Source: Klebsormidium nitens (lineage: Eukaryota; Streptophyta; Klebsormidiophyceae; Klebsormidiales; Klebsormidiaceae). Taken from it: a DNA stretch of 49,903 bases. The stretch spans positions 1 through 49,903 of the forward strand of contig DF237574.1 of the NCBI GenBank assembly GCA_000708835.1, written 5' to 3'. Numbering within the stretch: position 1 is the first letter of the stretch; every line of letters starts with the position of its first letter. The position numbers were made by a program, and so were the translations under genes. The notes below the pieces were generated by a model. It ran no database searches and was not told the DNA's origin. It was given only the letters and a program-made list of their open reading frames with translations. This document shows positions 1-13,058 of this stretch, piece after piece.

Positions 1-1314
1 CCATTGGATGCAAGCCGGCTGCAGCCTTGCAAGAAGCCGACTCAGTCTCCCAGTCTCCCAGCTCAGCTAGCATCGGCTCGGCACTGGCAAGGCAAGCCAT
101 GGTTTGTCGAGGCTCTAGTCGGTATCCCAATCATATAAGAGGACAAGTATCAATTTTTACTTGTTTTATTGAGCATACTTTGAGTGGTTGCAACTTGCAT
201 CACTTCGGCCCGGGCTTACACAAACCGAGAAATTACACCCCCAAGGTTACCATCCTTTCTACCTTGTAACACTAGATCACCTCTAAACCCCAAAGAGTCC
301 CAACCCTTCCCGGGTCCCCGAGCAAATTTGTTTGTATCATGATCAACCTATATATTCTCCAAATACGACGTAAATTCGATATGACAAGGAGACGTCGGAT
401 TGAAGCATCATCGACATGTCGATATCAATTCATATCTCGCCGATTTTATCGGACAAATCTTCAGATATGGAAGTCAAAATTCGGGACACGTAACCAATTC
501 ACGGCCAATGAAGGAAGAGCCTGATCAGATTTTTTGTAGATTTGGAGCAATACGCCTACCCCGTCTATGTAAGCTATTGGGCGAGGTCCTTGCCTATAAA
601 TGCTGAGCAAGGGCATTTGTTTTGGGGCTGATTCAAATAGTCCCGGGGATAAGCACCATGCTCAAGGGATGCGGGCAATGAATTCACTTTGGTTCCCGGG
701 ACTGCTTTCCGGGCAATGCCCGAACGCCAAGCTGATCAAAAATAGGAGCAAAATTGGCAGATACAACTTCCGAGCTAAGCTACCTAGTACCTACACTGTA
801 CAGTGTGTAATACTGTTCTCTCACACTGATCTGAGTCCTGTGCTAAGTTCCAAGTTTTCCCTCCAAATGAGAGCTCTGCAAGGGCCCACCCGCCGCCGCC
901 CTGAGTGTGTCGCGAAAGGGCGATCAGAGAGCTGGACATGTTTTGCGAGTTGCAAAGAAGCGGACATTTGGGAAAGGTTTTTGAGCTGATTGGAAGAAAC
1001 GGGTATGGTTGTGTGGGGCAGGCTCCGAGGCTCATGTGGTAGGACGAGGACCTACAAACCTTTGGCCAGCATCTTTGATTTGTAACTAACTAGGGCCCGC
1101 CGCTGACAGGGAGCCTTTGCATACAAGCTTTTCAATAGGTTTTGCATATTGAGCTTGCCTAGATACTGGCCATTAGTTGGTTGCTCGCTAGCTCTCTTTG
1201 ACCTCTTCTCTTGATTAGCTTATGCAGAAGTTTGAGACAAGCCGAGACAAGCCAAGGTCCACACTGTCTCAATAGACTTTATCATACGGCAAGGGAGGAT
1301 TTGGAAGCACGGCA
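1..1314. other. Intergenic, left edge to SMEK start
   Basis: No gene was recognised here. The sequence is of mixed composition, with only short open frames on both strands that lack any recognisable domain. A TATAAA occurs at 595-600 in a TATA-box-like context, but it lies about 700 bp upstream of the proposed SMEK start, so any link would need a long or spliced leader. A short tandem duplication of GAGACAAGCC (two copies) lies at 1234-1253. Confidence 0.4.
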
Positions 1315-4300
1315 ATGGATTTTACTGTCAGTTACCTCCAGGTAAGAATGTAAAGCGTTGGATTGATTTATGCTCATTAGTTCCTAATTCGTCCGCAAGT
1401 GCTTCCTGTAATCAGACGGTGTTTCATGCTTGGAAACTTGTGGCCGACAGCTTATCTGATGACAGTAGCATGATGAGAGGCCTTTTACTGGTAAAGGCAT
1501 CGTTAAGGCCCAAGGGGTTTCCTGTGGTGTCTGGCTCTGCATTACCATACGGGTCACATACATATCCTTCGAATGTGCTCTTTGCATACCCGGATTTGTT
1601 GAGCTGGTTAGTCCCAACAACTGGCAGTCGGCAGCAGGAAGCCATAGCAAATTGAGACCTGAGCACTTGTTTTGTTTCTTAGTAGAAGCTGAGACTGGCA
1701 GTGCCGCTCCATTCCGATTTTCAGTTCTTTAAGTTCTATGGAACAGAACGTGCATCTGGTGGATGATTCACCTGGTTTTGCTTTTGATATCAAGGCAAGC
1801 GGTTTCTCATGTTCTTTTCTTCCCTCACGATCTGGTTAAAACTTTGCAGGAGGCCGCCAGGGATGACACAGCAGATGATCCAAATGCTAGAGGGTTTTAT
1901 AACCCGGTGAGTTGCTCTGATGGATTTTTGCAAGCCGCAACAGACGTATACTAGCTGCGCTGATGACGGGTGAACCGTTCGGCGTCACAATCTGGATGAC
2001 GAATTGAGCAGCAGATTCAGAGGCTGCTTCCGCTGCAAAAAACACCTATGAAAGGTTACCTTGATGGGATTGCAGATTAGGGTTTCCTAGTTTTGTTGCT
2101 GGTTCCAAGCTCAACTCGGGTTTGAAGAGTGAAATCAAAAAGGCAGCTGGAAAGCTCCTCTTAGATACACCTGGCAGCCTCGGCCCGCTGCTCTGGTATT
2201 TGGCAATTCTTTCGAGTGGAGAAGTTGGCAGGAGTTCAAGCAGATACCCCGGGCGAATATCCAGACACTGATCTTGCTGTGGTTTTGCAGAGGGTGAAGG
2301 TGTACCGCTTAAATGATGATGGCAAGTGGGTGGACAAGGGCACAGGGCATGTTTCGGTCGAGTATCTAGAGCGCTTGGATGCAGTGGGCCTGGTTGTCAT
2401 TGATGAAGAGGATCAGAACACCCTCCTGGTGCATAGGATATCGGCGGATGATATCTACCAAAGACAGGAAGGTCAGTACTTTGAGCAGCACCTTAGCTAT
2501 GATGCGATTTTTGGCGATATTAAATGTAGTGGCTCTGGAACAGTGTGCAGAGCCGAGCCGGTCTCCGGTGATGGCAAACAAATATCGAGAGAAAGCTGCT
2601 TTTGCTTGCTCGCACAGATCTCCAAGTTTTCCGCTGTCGCAATAGCATTACGTTGAGATTGTTCTCTTGGTACAGGGGAGTGGATTTGATTTATGCTGTT
2701 GACTTTGGATCCGGGTGCCTAGCTAGCATCCTCTTTGAAGATTTTATGCTTCAAAGTCACATCAAGTAAAACTTTCTGTTTCTCAATTTGCAGAAACGAT
2801 AATTTCCTGGACAGACCCAGAAGTAGCGACAGACTTGGCCCTGAGCTTTCAGGAAACGATGGGGTGCAATTACATCTGGGAGCAAGTCTGCAGCGTGCAG
2901 CGCCAGATCCAGTTTCCGACCGTAGGGCTTGCCGAGGGCCCACGGCAGCTCAGCGAAGATCTGGAGCACTCGGGGACATCCCAGGAGGAAGGTGAGCGCA
3001 CGGAAGATGGTTGCGGAAGTTGTGAATTTCTGCTCGATTCTGGAAGCAGTTACAAGGGTATGCTTGTCCAGCCTCTTCCGGCATGTTTTGGAGGACAGAG
3101 CTATGGGTTAACTTGAGCAACTGTTGAATTCGATTGCAGAATTGGCTGCCTGAGTGCAGATTCGTTGAGGCCGTTCGTCCTGCCCAATCATCTTCAAATG
3201 GTAAATTCTATCTCCGTTTTCTTCAGAAGACCACTTTCAAGAGCCGATCGTGAACGACTCAGTCGAGTTGCCGCGGCCGGAGCTTAGCAATCTCCCTCAG
3301 CTCGCGAAGATTGTGTCGGAGGTCTCCCCCTTCCACCGGGAGCGGGTGGCGTCCTTGATGACGAGGGACCCCACCTACCTGAAGCGGTTACTGGACCTAT
3401 TCCGCTTCTCGGAGGACCTGGAAAATACGGAGGGGCTGCACCTGATGTACAAGATCGTGAAGGGGATCATTATGCTGAATGACAACAGCATCTTTGAAAT
3501 AATCTTTCGGGACGACTGCATCATGGACATCGTGGGGGCCCTGGAATGTGAGTGCCGGCGCTTTGGGCTGGGGGGCTGTCAGCAGTTAGTTGGATGTTCT
3601 CTTTCTCTAGGAACTGGAAGTGGCTGAATGCAATCTAGGCTCTGCACTTGGCTTCTGGAATGTGTCAGGCACTCTTGCCGTTGTTTTAGTGCAGAGCGAC
3701 CACATAGATGCATTCATCGGCTTGGCTTGTGCTGAAGCACTTGGGGGTTGTGTTTGTGATACAGACGACCCCGATGCTCCCCAAAAGGCAGAGCATCGCA
3801 AGTACCTGAACGAGCAGGTCTCCTTTAAGGAGGCGGTGCCCATCCGCGACCCGAACACGCTCAGCAAGATTCACCAGACGTACCGCATCGGGTACATCAA
3901 GGACGTCGTCTTGCCGCGAGTGCTTGACGATCAGACCTTCGGCTCGCTCAACTCGCTCATGCTGTTCAACCATGTAGAGGTTATCAGCAGCCTACAGGTG
4001 CGCATTTCGAGCTCGTGTTACTTGTGCCGCGTTACCCTTCCTTGCTATTTCGGGTGCCAACTTGAAAAAAGGCTTACGTCTGATGTCCTCTTGTTGAGCC
4101 GCTGTTCTTTTCTCCCCTTTGCACATCGTCTCGTCCAAGAAAGCAAGGATTGTCCATCGATGCTCACCCCTTTTATCAGCATCTAGTCTGGTTCAGCACC
4201 AGTCCAAGTACGTGATTCGTGTTGTGGTTCTGCTTCTCCCAACTCGCACCAGGGCACTAATATCTTTTGAAGCTCGGAAGCTTTGTATCTTTCGCAAAAA

Positions 4301-7300
4301 TATCTGCGATTGGGCCAACGAAGCGCTGAGCTGGCTTTGCTGTGTGTGCAGAACGACCGCATGTTCTTGGGGGAGTTGTTTGCTGCATTGCGGGCGCGCC
4401 AGGACACTGACAAGAGCTGGCAGGATATAGTCTACTTTTTGCACGAGTTTTGCTCGCTCTCCCGACACCTACAGCCACAACAGGTAAGTGGCTTCTTATG
4501 CTTGTCAGATGGTCTCCATGCCTACTCACGATGGCTACATAGTCAATATACAGGTGGCCGAAAGATTCACGACTTGGTGTGTTGCGTGCCCTATGCTTAA
4601 GTGGGCGTTCGCACCCGCGATTGCAATTCTTGATCAGGCAGCATAATGCGAACGGGCTACATTCACCCGGTCGAACTGTGCCCTTGTCATGCTTCAGCGT
4701 TGCCACTGGCATGATTGTTCAAACTCCTTTTGATGTCCATAGGAGCGACAATGATTCAAGTCGCGGACAGTGGGTCTTTAAAAGCGTCTAAAGTTCTAAT
4801 ACGCAGGATTCTTTGACGCGACATCAACCAATGTTCTTTGTCAAGCGCTGCCACTCTTCTCATCCGGATCAGCTTCGTTCCCCAACCTTCACGTTTCTCT
4901 CTCTCCAGCGCAACCATCTCTACCAGTCCCTCATCATGGCGGGCCTCTTCGAGGTCGTGTCCCGCATCCTGGAAAGCTCGGACGAGAAGCTCCGCCTGGC
5001 GGGATCCGACATCCTGATGTGCACCCTCACTCACGACCCCGCGTCGCTGCGCAACTTCCTGGCGGGCGCCAAGGGTCGGCCGCTGTTTGCGCAGCTCATG
5101 CGCGGCATGCTGACGCCCAGCGAGGGCGGCCTGCAGGCACAGCTCTTGGAGATGATGCGCATGCTCCTCGACTCGGACTCCATGGAAGCGGTGAGCAGGC
5201 CCTGCTCCTACTTTGGTCTTTGCTGCTTCTTGTCTTTTGGACGGGGATCCCAAGTGCTGGTATGTACGGGGTTGGTGTTTGGGCACTGCTCTCAGACAAG
5301 GAGGCCCAAGCTGGCGTCGACGATTTGCCCTGTCTTGTGTAAGGAGAAGGTAGCCAAGCGTGTGCGTGCAGCGTAGGCCGAGTACAGTCTGGAGGCGCCT
5401 TGCTCTCTCGCACTCTGTAATGTCCGCACAGAGCCGTCAAAAGCCGATAGCCAGCCGCGAGGAGCCGCTAGAAAGTCATGGCAACAGCGTAAGTCTCAAC
5501 TTGTACAAAAACAGCCACCATGCGGCGAGACGTTTCCCCGCTCGTCCCTGACGGCTCTCGCTCTGTGTGCAGACCGAGAAGAGCTCGTTCCTGGACCTGT
5601 TCTATGATGATTACATCGAGCAGCTGGTGGCGACGCTGGTGGCGGGGTGCAAGACGGGCAAGGACGCGGAGGACGTGGTGACCAAGCACGTCGTGGGGCG
5701 GCCGATGGGGTCCAAGGCGGCCATCCCCGTGAAGCTGCCCGTGGACGAGAGTCTCATCACCGCCGAGACGCTGAACCACATCTGCGAGCTGCTCACCTTC
5801 TGCGTGCAGCACCACAGCTTCCGGATCAAGTGAGGCGCCTGCTGTCGGTGAACTCGACATTGTACAGGGGCACGGGAGCTGAAAGTAGCGTGGGTTGCGT
5901 GGGGGGGTGGAAGAGCGGAGAGGTGGCAGGAAAAGGCGTCTATTTGTTTGAAGGGAGTCGTCGAATATATGTCGGTGGTCGCTCTGTCGGGGAGCTTGAA
6001 CGTCGGCTGGAACAAGCTGCGGCTCTACACGATGCTCAGGTCGTGTGTGCAACCTTGCATCCTTCGGGCTTGGACAGCACCAAAATATCCGCACCAAAAA
6101 GTATTGCACCAATGAACCTGCACCTAGTTGTCCCTTTTCCTAGTGTCTGCTTCCATCCTTTCATCGTCAAACGATCGAAGAAGTCTCGCCTTGGCTGCTC
6201 AAGCAAGAGCTCGCTGTAGCGGCCCCACACTTCGACATGAGACGCCCGGTCAGCTAGTAGCGCTGAGGGCGTGCTATCTCCAACGCTGTTCTCCGTTTCG
6301 TTTAACAGGTACTACGTGCTGCGCAACAACGTGGTGGAGAAGGTGCTGCGGCTGACGCGGCGGCGCGAGAAGTACCTGGTGGTGGCCGCCATCCGCTTCC
6401 TGCGCACCTGCATCGGGCTCAAGGACGACTTCTACGCGCGCTACCTCGTCAAGAACAACCTGTTCGCGCCCGTCATGGACGCGTTCAAGGCCAACGGCGA
6501 CAAGTACAACATGCTCAACTCGGCCGTCATCGAGTTGGTGGACTATGTGCGCAAGGTGAGCGGAAGAGTCTAGCACTCGCAACATGAGATTAACGGTGGA
6601 GAAGGGCAGCGGGAGATGGAAGAGCAAGAGCGGGTTGCCCTTCTGCTTTGACGCGGGCACGAAGGAAGAGCAGACATTTAAAACAATCACCGCATACACG
6701 GCTCACGTCATTGCAGATTTGGACGTTGCCTCAAGATTACGCCACTAGCTGTGCAAACAAAGCGGCATGTCCCGCAGGTAAACTGCAGGAGTCCTTTGCA
6801 TCAGAGCTTCGCTGACAGGCCTTTGTTGTGCTCTCCCAGGAGAACATGAAGGCGCTGGTATGCCACCTGTGGGAGACCTTCGGCGAGCTCTTATCCGGCG
6901 TGAGCTACGTGGACACGTTCCAGAACCTGCAGATCAAGTACAACCAGGTACTGGACGGCCCAGGCTCCCAGGCCGCCCCCGCCGACTTGGCCAACCGGGC
7001 GATGCCCCCCATGCCAGGGATGGCGCGCGACGCGGACCATGGCTCTCGGAAGATGCGGGAAAACTCGCCGACGGGGCGGGCCGCTGCGATAGCGGCCGCT
7101 CGGGAGATGCAGCTAAGGAGGCGGAGAGACGGAAGCATGGACCAGGTAAGAGCACGCGCTGCAGCTCCGGCGAGAGCTGCAATTTTCGATTGTTGAAGAC
7201 ATACTTTCTGCTTATTTGGTTGGTCTGAGCGCTGCAAAGATTGTCAGCCAACGCTGTGCAAGCTTTGCTCGGGAAGTCGAGGCGTCCCTCTTGCAATCTT

Positions 7301-8835
7301 ACTCTTGAACGTCTGCCGGATACCATGTCCTGTTTCACTTATCCGGACAAGATGTAGTTTCTTCAAGAAAGACCAGCAAGCCAGGGCACTTGAGGATTAT
7401 AAGCAGGAAAGTCAGGTTAGATTTGATACAAGCAACTTTCTGGCTGCGGAACCTTTTTACTTCACAGAAACATACGTGCAAAAGAAGGTTGCGAAGGATC
7501 AAAGCAAGGGCAGGCGAAGGATCAAAGGTGGCGTGCTTGACGAATGCAGGACGAGGAGGCCTACTTCAGCTCCGACGGGGACGACGAGGACGAGGGCGAG
7601 CACCACATCAATGCGCGCATCGACCAGCTGCGGGGGGGGCATCCCCCCATCGAAGGGCCCCCCCTACCCCAACCAACTGCGAATGGCGGGGAGGCTACTG
7701 CGATGGGTTTGCGCAACCCGTTCGGGTTAGTGGACTACGAAGACGAGGACGAGGAGTCCCCGCCAGGCAGCTCGGGCGGGAATGGGCTGGGCCCGCACGG
7801 GCGGCAGGAGAACCACCCGCCGGCGGCCCCGCACTTGTGGCCCGGGGCGCAGCAGAGGACGGGCATCTGGGGGGACGGCTTGGCGCTCAAACGGGGGCCC
7901 CTCATGCGAGAGGGCGCGCTCGCGTTTCCCAACGGATCGAACTTCGAGAGGGGGCCGCTGCGGGTTGCGCGGCGGATGTCCCCGGGGCGGGACCACGGGT
8001 CGCGGCGGCGCGATATGGACCTGTCGCTGGAGCGGGAGGAGTACGAGGAGAAGATGAAGCGGCGGCGCATGATGGCGGGCAAGGTGAACGGGGACGCGAC
8101 TGCGGAGGAGGCGCGGCGGGGGCCCAAGGAGCGCGGCTGGAAGAGCACGCGCAGCAAGTGGCGGGAGCACCTGCTGAAGCGGGAGCGGCACGCGCTGGAC
8201 GGGCTGCGGCCGGAGTTGGCGGCGATGGAAGAGGATGCGTCGCAGGTGCTACAAGCCTTCCAGGAGCGGGTCGAGAGCCCAGGGGGGGAGCCGCAGCAGG
8301 TGCAGGAAGGGGGGAGGCGGGGAGCGCCGGGATGGGGGGGGAGCGGCCGGAGGAGGCCATGCGGCCGGGGACGGCTGTGCATGACATTCTGATGGGGGTA
8401 GATTTGCCAAGCATTGAGGCGCTGGAGGTGGGCGCTTTGAGAGAGGGGGCGTTTGCAGGACAGGGCGAGACCGAAAACGAAGAAGGCAGGGATGCGAAAG
8501 GCGCGAGTGAGTTGGGGTCGACGGGTGGCGAGGGGCCGTCTGGGGAGGCGGTTCAGCAGATGGTAGTTGAGGAGGCAGGCCCCGCCACCGTGGAGAATGC
8601 CGGGGAAGGGGGTCCGTTTAGGGACGTGCCGGAAGCGGAAGGGCCAAAAGAAGCTGGACCAGTTCGAGACGACTGGCAGGGGGGCTTGGACTTTCAGGGC
8701 GACCTTTCGACTAGCAAAGAGTCGGACAATAAACTGAAGCTAGACAGCGAGCGAGGTTCTCAGCAGGAGTTGTTAGGATTAGGGGGCGACCTTGCGAGGA
8801 GCAACCCAACCCCGGAGCCGTATGAAGTAAGATAA
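1315..8835 (+). CDS. SMEK: Serine/threonine-protein phosphatase 4 regulatory subunit 3 (SMEK/PP4R3)
   Basis: Scaffold that targets the PP4 catalytic subunit to nuclear and cytosolic substrates. Exons: 1315-1341 and 1850-1906 (both tentative, phase 0), 2291-2471, 2794-2991, 3227-3547, 3765-3997, 4352-4483, 4909-5190, 5573-5829, 6309-6555, 6840-7145, then from 7550. All introns are GT-AG and phases agree across every junction. The first solid exon opens with RVKVYRLNDDGKW and GTGHV, the N-terminal EVH1/PH-like domain. The SMEK domain and ARM-like repeats follow (LALSFQETMGCNYIWE, IRDPNTLSKIHQTYR, YFLHEFCSLS, LTRRREKYLVVAA, NMLNSAVIEL). The tail is acidic and low-complexity. A stop occurs at 8390-8392 in the frame entered at 7550, but the coding-like frame from about 8353 continues to 8835, reachable by a 53-nt GT-AG intron (8300-8352) or a frameshift in a G run. 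Predicted length is about 1,030 aa (short end) or 1,157 aa (long end). Family identity is firm; both termini are uncertain. Confidence 0.92.
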
Positions 8836-9955
8836 GGGGGGCCCTTAGCAACAGCCGTGTCTGTATAGTAGTGTCATTCCGGTAGTGAAGAATCTTTCGC
8901 TCAGTTGTCCTGTGTCAGCCATTGGGACATTGGGTGGATCCGAGCTCTGTTTGCTGGAGCAGTTTGGGGCAGGTCAGGATGGTGTCAAAATCGGTTTACT
9001 TGCATTTCAAAACGTGAACGCCTTCTTGCATGAGTGCTGGACTGATATGCGCAGTGATCATATGCAAACTTTTGCTGATTGGACATTGCTGGAAAAGTGA
9101 CGGGGGAGCATGGTGGTACCTTAACCCGCGGCTTCAGAGAGACATCAGATATCAAAGGAATGAAGGCTTGCAAGCGCATGCATCAGTTGATGATCTGAGC
9201 AGGTGACCAACCTGTAGGAAATCAACGTCCCATAAGTTCTCAGCCACATACCGTACCCAAACGATTATGTGCATGAGACAACCGGAAATGAGATGGTTAT
9301 GTTGTTCTCTTTCAAGCGCCGAGGCCATAGCCCCCAAGCATGTGATTGCTTATCTCCATATGGCTGGGTTAAGGTATAGTGCGCATATGGATCAGCTTGT
9401 CATATGCATGCATGGATTGCTATAGCAGGCCGGCAAAAGACTCGTGGCTTTCCACACGCTTCCCAGCGACAGACAAATACCTTTAATACGTACCGTATAC
9501 TCCGGGGCGTTTTGGATTCCCGAGAGATAGTCCTAGGTAGTGCTGGAGCCTGACGTATTGCAAAAGACTGGCCGGGGCGCGGCCGTCTGGTCACAGTCAC
9601 GGTGCGGCACGACGACGGTCCGAGTCACGTCCGGGTCCCGCGGCGCGAAAGCCCAATGAGCCAGTACGGTGGGCCTGATCGAGTGACCCGGCTGGTAAAC
9701 CTCGACACGTGACAATGCGGCCTTCAAGTTTGCGGCGCCGCGCCCGGCCGCGCTGTGTACGCGCGCCGGGTAGTACGGTAGTCCTACAGGCTAGCTCTGA
9801 GTCTAGACTCTGCGCTAACTTTTCTGGGCATATCCGAGAGGCAAATTCATGCAGCTGAGGTTATTGAAGGCTGAAGCGTTGCATCCTGAGATTGCTCTAC
9901 GCACATCGGGGCTGGAATGGGGTCTCGTGGTCCATCCCTTCCTGGCGCCCCACGG
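8836..9955. other. Intergenic between SMEK and TOC34
   Basis: This stretch of about 1.1 kb would hold the SMEK 3' end and the TOC34 promoter. It carries a GC-rich block at about 9560-9770 containing several ACGT cores. No further gene was seen; the open frames are short and unrecognised. Confidence 0.5.
9706..9711. promoter_or_regulatory. CACGTG G-box-like palindrome upstream of TOC34
   Basis: A perfect CACGTG lies about 245 bp upstream of the TOC34 start codon, inside a GC-rich stretch. In plants this core is bound by bZIP and bHLH factors and is common in light-responsive genes. A 6-bp site can occur by chance, so the functional reading is inference. Confidence 0.25.
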
Positions 9956-12900
9956 ATGCAAATACCAGAATGGCGGGGCCTTGCGCAGTTCCCAGTGGCC
10001 ACTCAGCAGGCACTTCACAACCTGCTGGAAAAGTTGAGACAGAAGGTATGGTCACCTTGAGAAAGCTTTCATTGAAGTAATGAATTGCAGCAAATCATGG
10101 TAATGGTGCGGCCCTGGCAACCTGGCTGCACCACTGATATGCAGCATTGATGTTGCCACTAAAGCGCTGTCTTGAAAGGCAATGTGGTGTCGCAGAATTG
10201 CTGGTCCTCTATGGAGTTTGCAGAGCTCAGATTCTGGAAGGGCCTATCCATCTGGAACTTCTTTCCAAGATTGGCATTTGTCAAATGTAAGGCATAAATG
10301 TGCATGCGGCGCAGGGTTAGAGCAGCATTGGTCCATCGATGTGGTGGCTTCAATGCTGATGGCACTTCTTCCTCCATTAGTCACAGAAAACGGGATGAGC
10401 AGGCATGCTGCAAACGATCCTTAATGATAAGGGACAAGATCAACCGCCCTGGCAAGAAAGTGCCACAATGATTGATGGTCCATCACCTGTCCAGTTCATC
10501 GTTGGGCAATCGAACGCTTCACCACTGTGTAACGTGCTTCGTATTGGCGATGATTGCAGGACAAGGATTCTCTCAACATTCTGGTCCTGGGGAAGGGCGC
10601 GGTGGGGAAGAGCTCCACTGTCAATTCGATAGTCGGCGAGCGGGTCGTGACTGTGACGCCGTTTCAGGGGGAGATAGTTCGGCCCGAGGTCGTCTTCCGG
10701 CAAAAGGCGGGCTTCACGCTGAGCATCTTTGACACCCCGGCCATCGACGACGGGTCCGTGAACGAGGACCTGCTTAAGGGAATGCGTGGCTTCCTGCTGG
10801 AGAAGCCCATCGACGCTCTGCTCTATGTGGACCGCCTCGACACGTACCGTGTGGACGATTTGGACCGAGAGGTGCGGGCCTGATGTGCTCATTTTCGTGC
10901 TTCGGGCAGGACTTGTTGCTATCGTAGTCCTCGGAGGTTCTGGAGATGAGGAATAGCCATGGGATTCCTTTGGTTTAAATGAAGTTGGTTGAGCAGAACT
11001 GTCTGCATGCAAGGAAAGGCAGCGGCAGCTGTCAGACTACTCGCAAGTTGCTGAAGCGGGTTTGTTGCTCCCCCAGGCGATGGCAGGGATCACCAAAGTG
11101 TTTGGAGCGCGGCTGTGGAAGGACGCTGTGCTTGTCCTTACTCACGGGTAAGACCGCTGCTTCCAGCTGCTCGAATGAATTGGCTCGAATGAATCGGGCT
11201 TCCATAGTGGGCGGTGAACGCAGATGGTGCACCATGCTTGCTTGTTTCATCAAGTTTCCATCTCTTTGTCTGCGGGCCAACCGAGACTTTTATGCTGGCC
11301 GCCCTTACAATCGTTGTCCATCTTGCAGCCAGTGCAATCCCCCTGAAGGCACCACAATCTCTGAGTACGTGGCTAGGCGAACGGCGGTAAGCTGCTATAT
11401 GTTATTCTTCGTTGCGATGTTGAAGATTGCTCGCTTTTCCTGGTCACATCTTCTGCAACCGGTGCCCGCTGCAAAGTGTTCTTGTTGGGCTGCACCTTTC
11501 AGAGAAGCGCCTCTTCTCTAATTGGCTAACCGCTGTCCTCCGACTCCAGAACGTGGTGGCGGCCATCAAGCAGGCGGCAAAGAAGGGCGGGGTAACGCTG
11601 GTGAGTCAGTCTCGTGGGTTCTCATTCGGATTGCCGAGTCTGGCCCGTATCTTTTCCTTCCTACATGACATGATTCTGGCCAATCTGAGGAAAGTGCTGA
11701 GATATCTCCGATAACCAGGGCACAATGATTCTGCACATCATTAAGAAACGTCCCAAGCCGTTTCTGCAGTCGTGAGCACTTCGTCTTTTGAATGGATCGG
11801 TTTTGGGAAGTACGAGATTGGCTGGAGAGGAAAAGGAAAAAGCAACAGGTAGAAAGGACGCCAAGGTTCGGAAAAGAAGACACGCACTACTTCTCACCTG
11901 ATTTTATGTTTGGAGATACGCGCCGAACCTGGCCCTGGTTGCCATGCACCTGAGCAATCTGCTAGACGCAGGCTCGAACAAGTCCAGTTGCATCCGATCT
12001 GCCTACTTGACTGAGCGTGCCTACCCTTTTCTCCAGAACGATGTGCCGGTGGCTATAGTGGAGAACTCGTCGCGGTGCAACACCAACTCCGGCGGAGAAA
12101 AGGTCAGCAACCTGGGCTCACACCCACTTGAGACGTCCGAAAGTTCGATCCACTGGTATGCTGATTAGCTGACCTCGGCACTCTCTTGCACTCCTGGCTG
12201 TTGTGACTTTCCCTGACCAACCCCTAGGAAACGCTTCGCGACCAAGTGTCAGTGCCTCTTCTTCAAAGGGTTGCGAGTTGTACGGCTTGTCAAGACCTCA
12301 CATTAGCGGGTCCGGAAGGTTCGGATAGGCTAGAGCCCCCCGGCAACAGGCCCGCTGACATTGTCACCGCTTTGAAACCCGTCATTGTCTTGTGCCTTTC
12401 GGCCATCAACCTCCGCGGTTTCGTTTGCAGATTCTGTACGACAACAGCGTGTGGCTGCCCGCGCTGGTGGGCAAGATCGTGGACGTGGCCCTGCGGCCGG
12501 ACAAGGCCGGGCCGTACATGGTCACCGAGGACATGGTGCTGCCCATCGACGGCAACAGCCGCCTGCGCTGGCTCATCGCGCCCCTCCTCGCCCTCCAGGT
12601 GGGTTGCGGACCAACGCACGTCATTGCTGCGACGGTCCGCAGAATGGTCTAGCGAAGCTGTTTCGCAAGGTGCTTTGGAGGTCTGATTGCAGGTCTCGCT
12701 GCAGCATTCATCGCCGATTTAGAGCGGTCTGCGCTGGAAACATGCACGCTTTCCGGCTATCGAGAGGATGTGGTGGTCGACCTTTGACACTGCATGCAAG
12801 TGTGAGTAGTTCGCTTGTCCGAATCGTTTTTTGGGCTTGGCGGTATGGTCGGGAATTGAAGCTGAGGGCGTGCCGTGCTGGCCTCTGCAGGTGGGGCTCG

Positions 12901-13058
12901 TCTACAGATTCTTTGCGAAAAGGCTACACCAAGAGCAGACGGGCCTCCGGCCAGAGGATCGTTTCCGGTTGCTCACACACAAAGACGTCGAGAGATGGAA
13001 GCAAACATTCAAGCGTGCTGCACTAGAGGCCGACGACGACGATGAGGACGAGGACTGA
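9956..13058 (+). CDS. TOC34: Translocase of chloroplast 34 (TOC34), outer-envelope import receptor GTPase
   Basis: GTP-dependent receptor for preprotein import, anchored in the chloroplast outer envelope by a C-terminal helix. Exons: 9956-10045, 10560-10871, 11077-11147, 11329-11386, 11550-11600, 12037-12102, 12431-12598, 12891-13058. The product is 327 aa, slightly above the usual 295-315. The start at 9956 gives MQIPEWRGLAQFPVATQQAL, matching the family N-terminus. The P-loop GKGAVGKSS lies at residues 41-49 and the G3 motif DTPA at 88-91. The G4 position reads THGQ near 156-159, as in Toc GTPases, which lack a classical NKxD. GFLLEKPIDALLYVDRLD and VAIVENSSRC are family signatures. A hydrophobic segment at about 261-281 is the membrane anchor. 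The tail of about 40 residues ends in an acidic run DDDDEDED. All introns are GT-AG. The alternative name TOC33 refers to a paralogue in Arabidopsis only. Confidence 0.95.

Noticed and set aside
595-600. TATAAA as the promoter of a gene at the left edge
   Set aside because: No coding frame follows closely and the nearest gene start is about 700 bp away.
7390-8300. Long open frame in a second + frame overlapping SMEK exons
   Set aside because: Composition effect of the GC-rich exon: the Gly/Ala/Arg-rich product has no domain and the conserved frame is the one entered at 7550. Only its part after about 8353 is considered coding.
12228-12245. Possible 18-nt microexon (ETLRDQ) in TOC34 with AG and GT borders
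   Set aside because: Joining 12102 directly to 12431 gives GGEK-ILYDNSVWLPAL, which matches the family spacing; the extra six residues would be an insertion.
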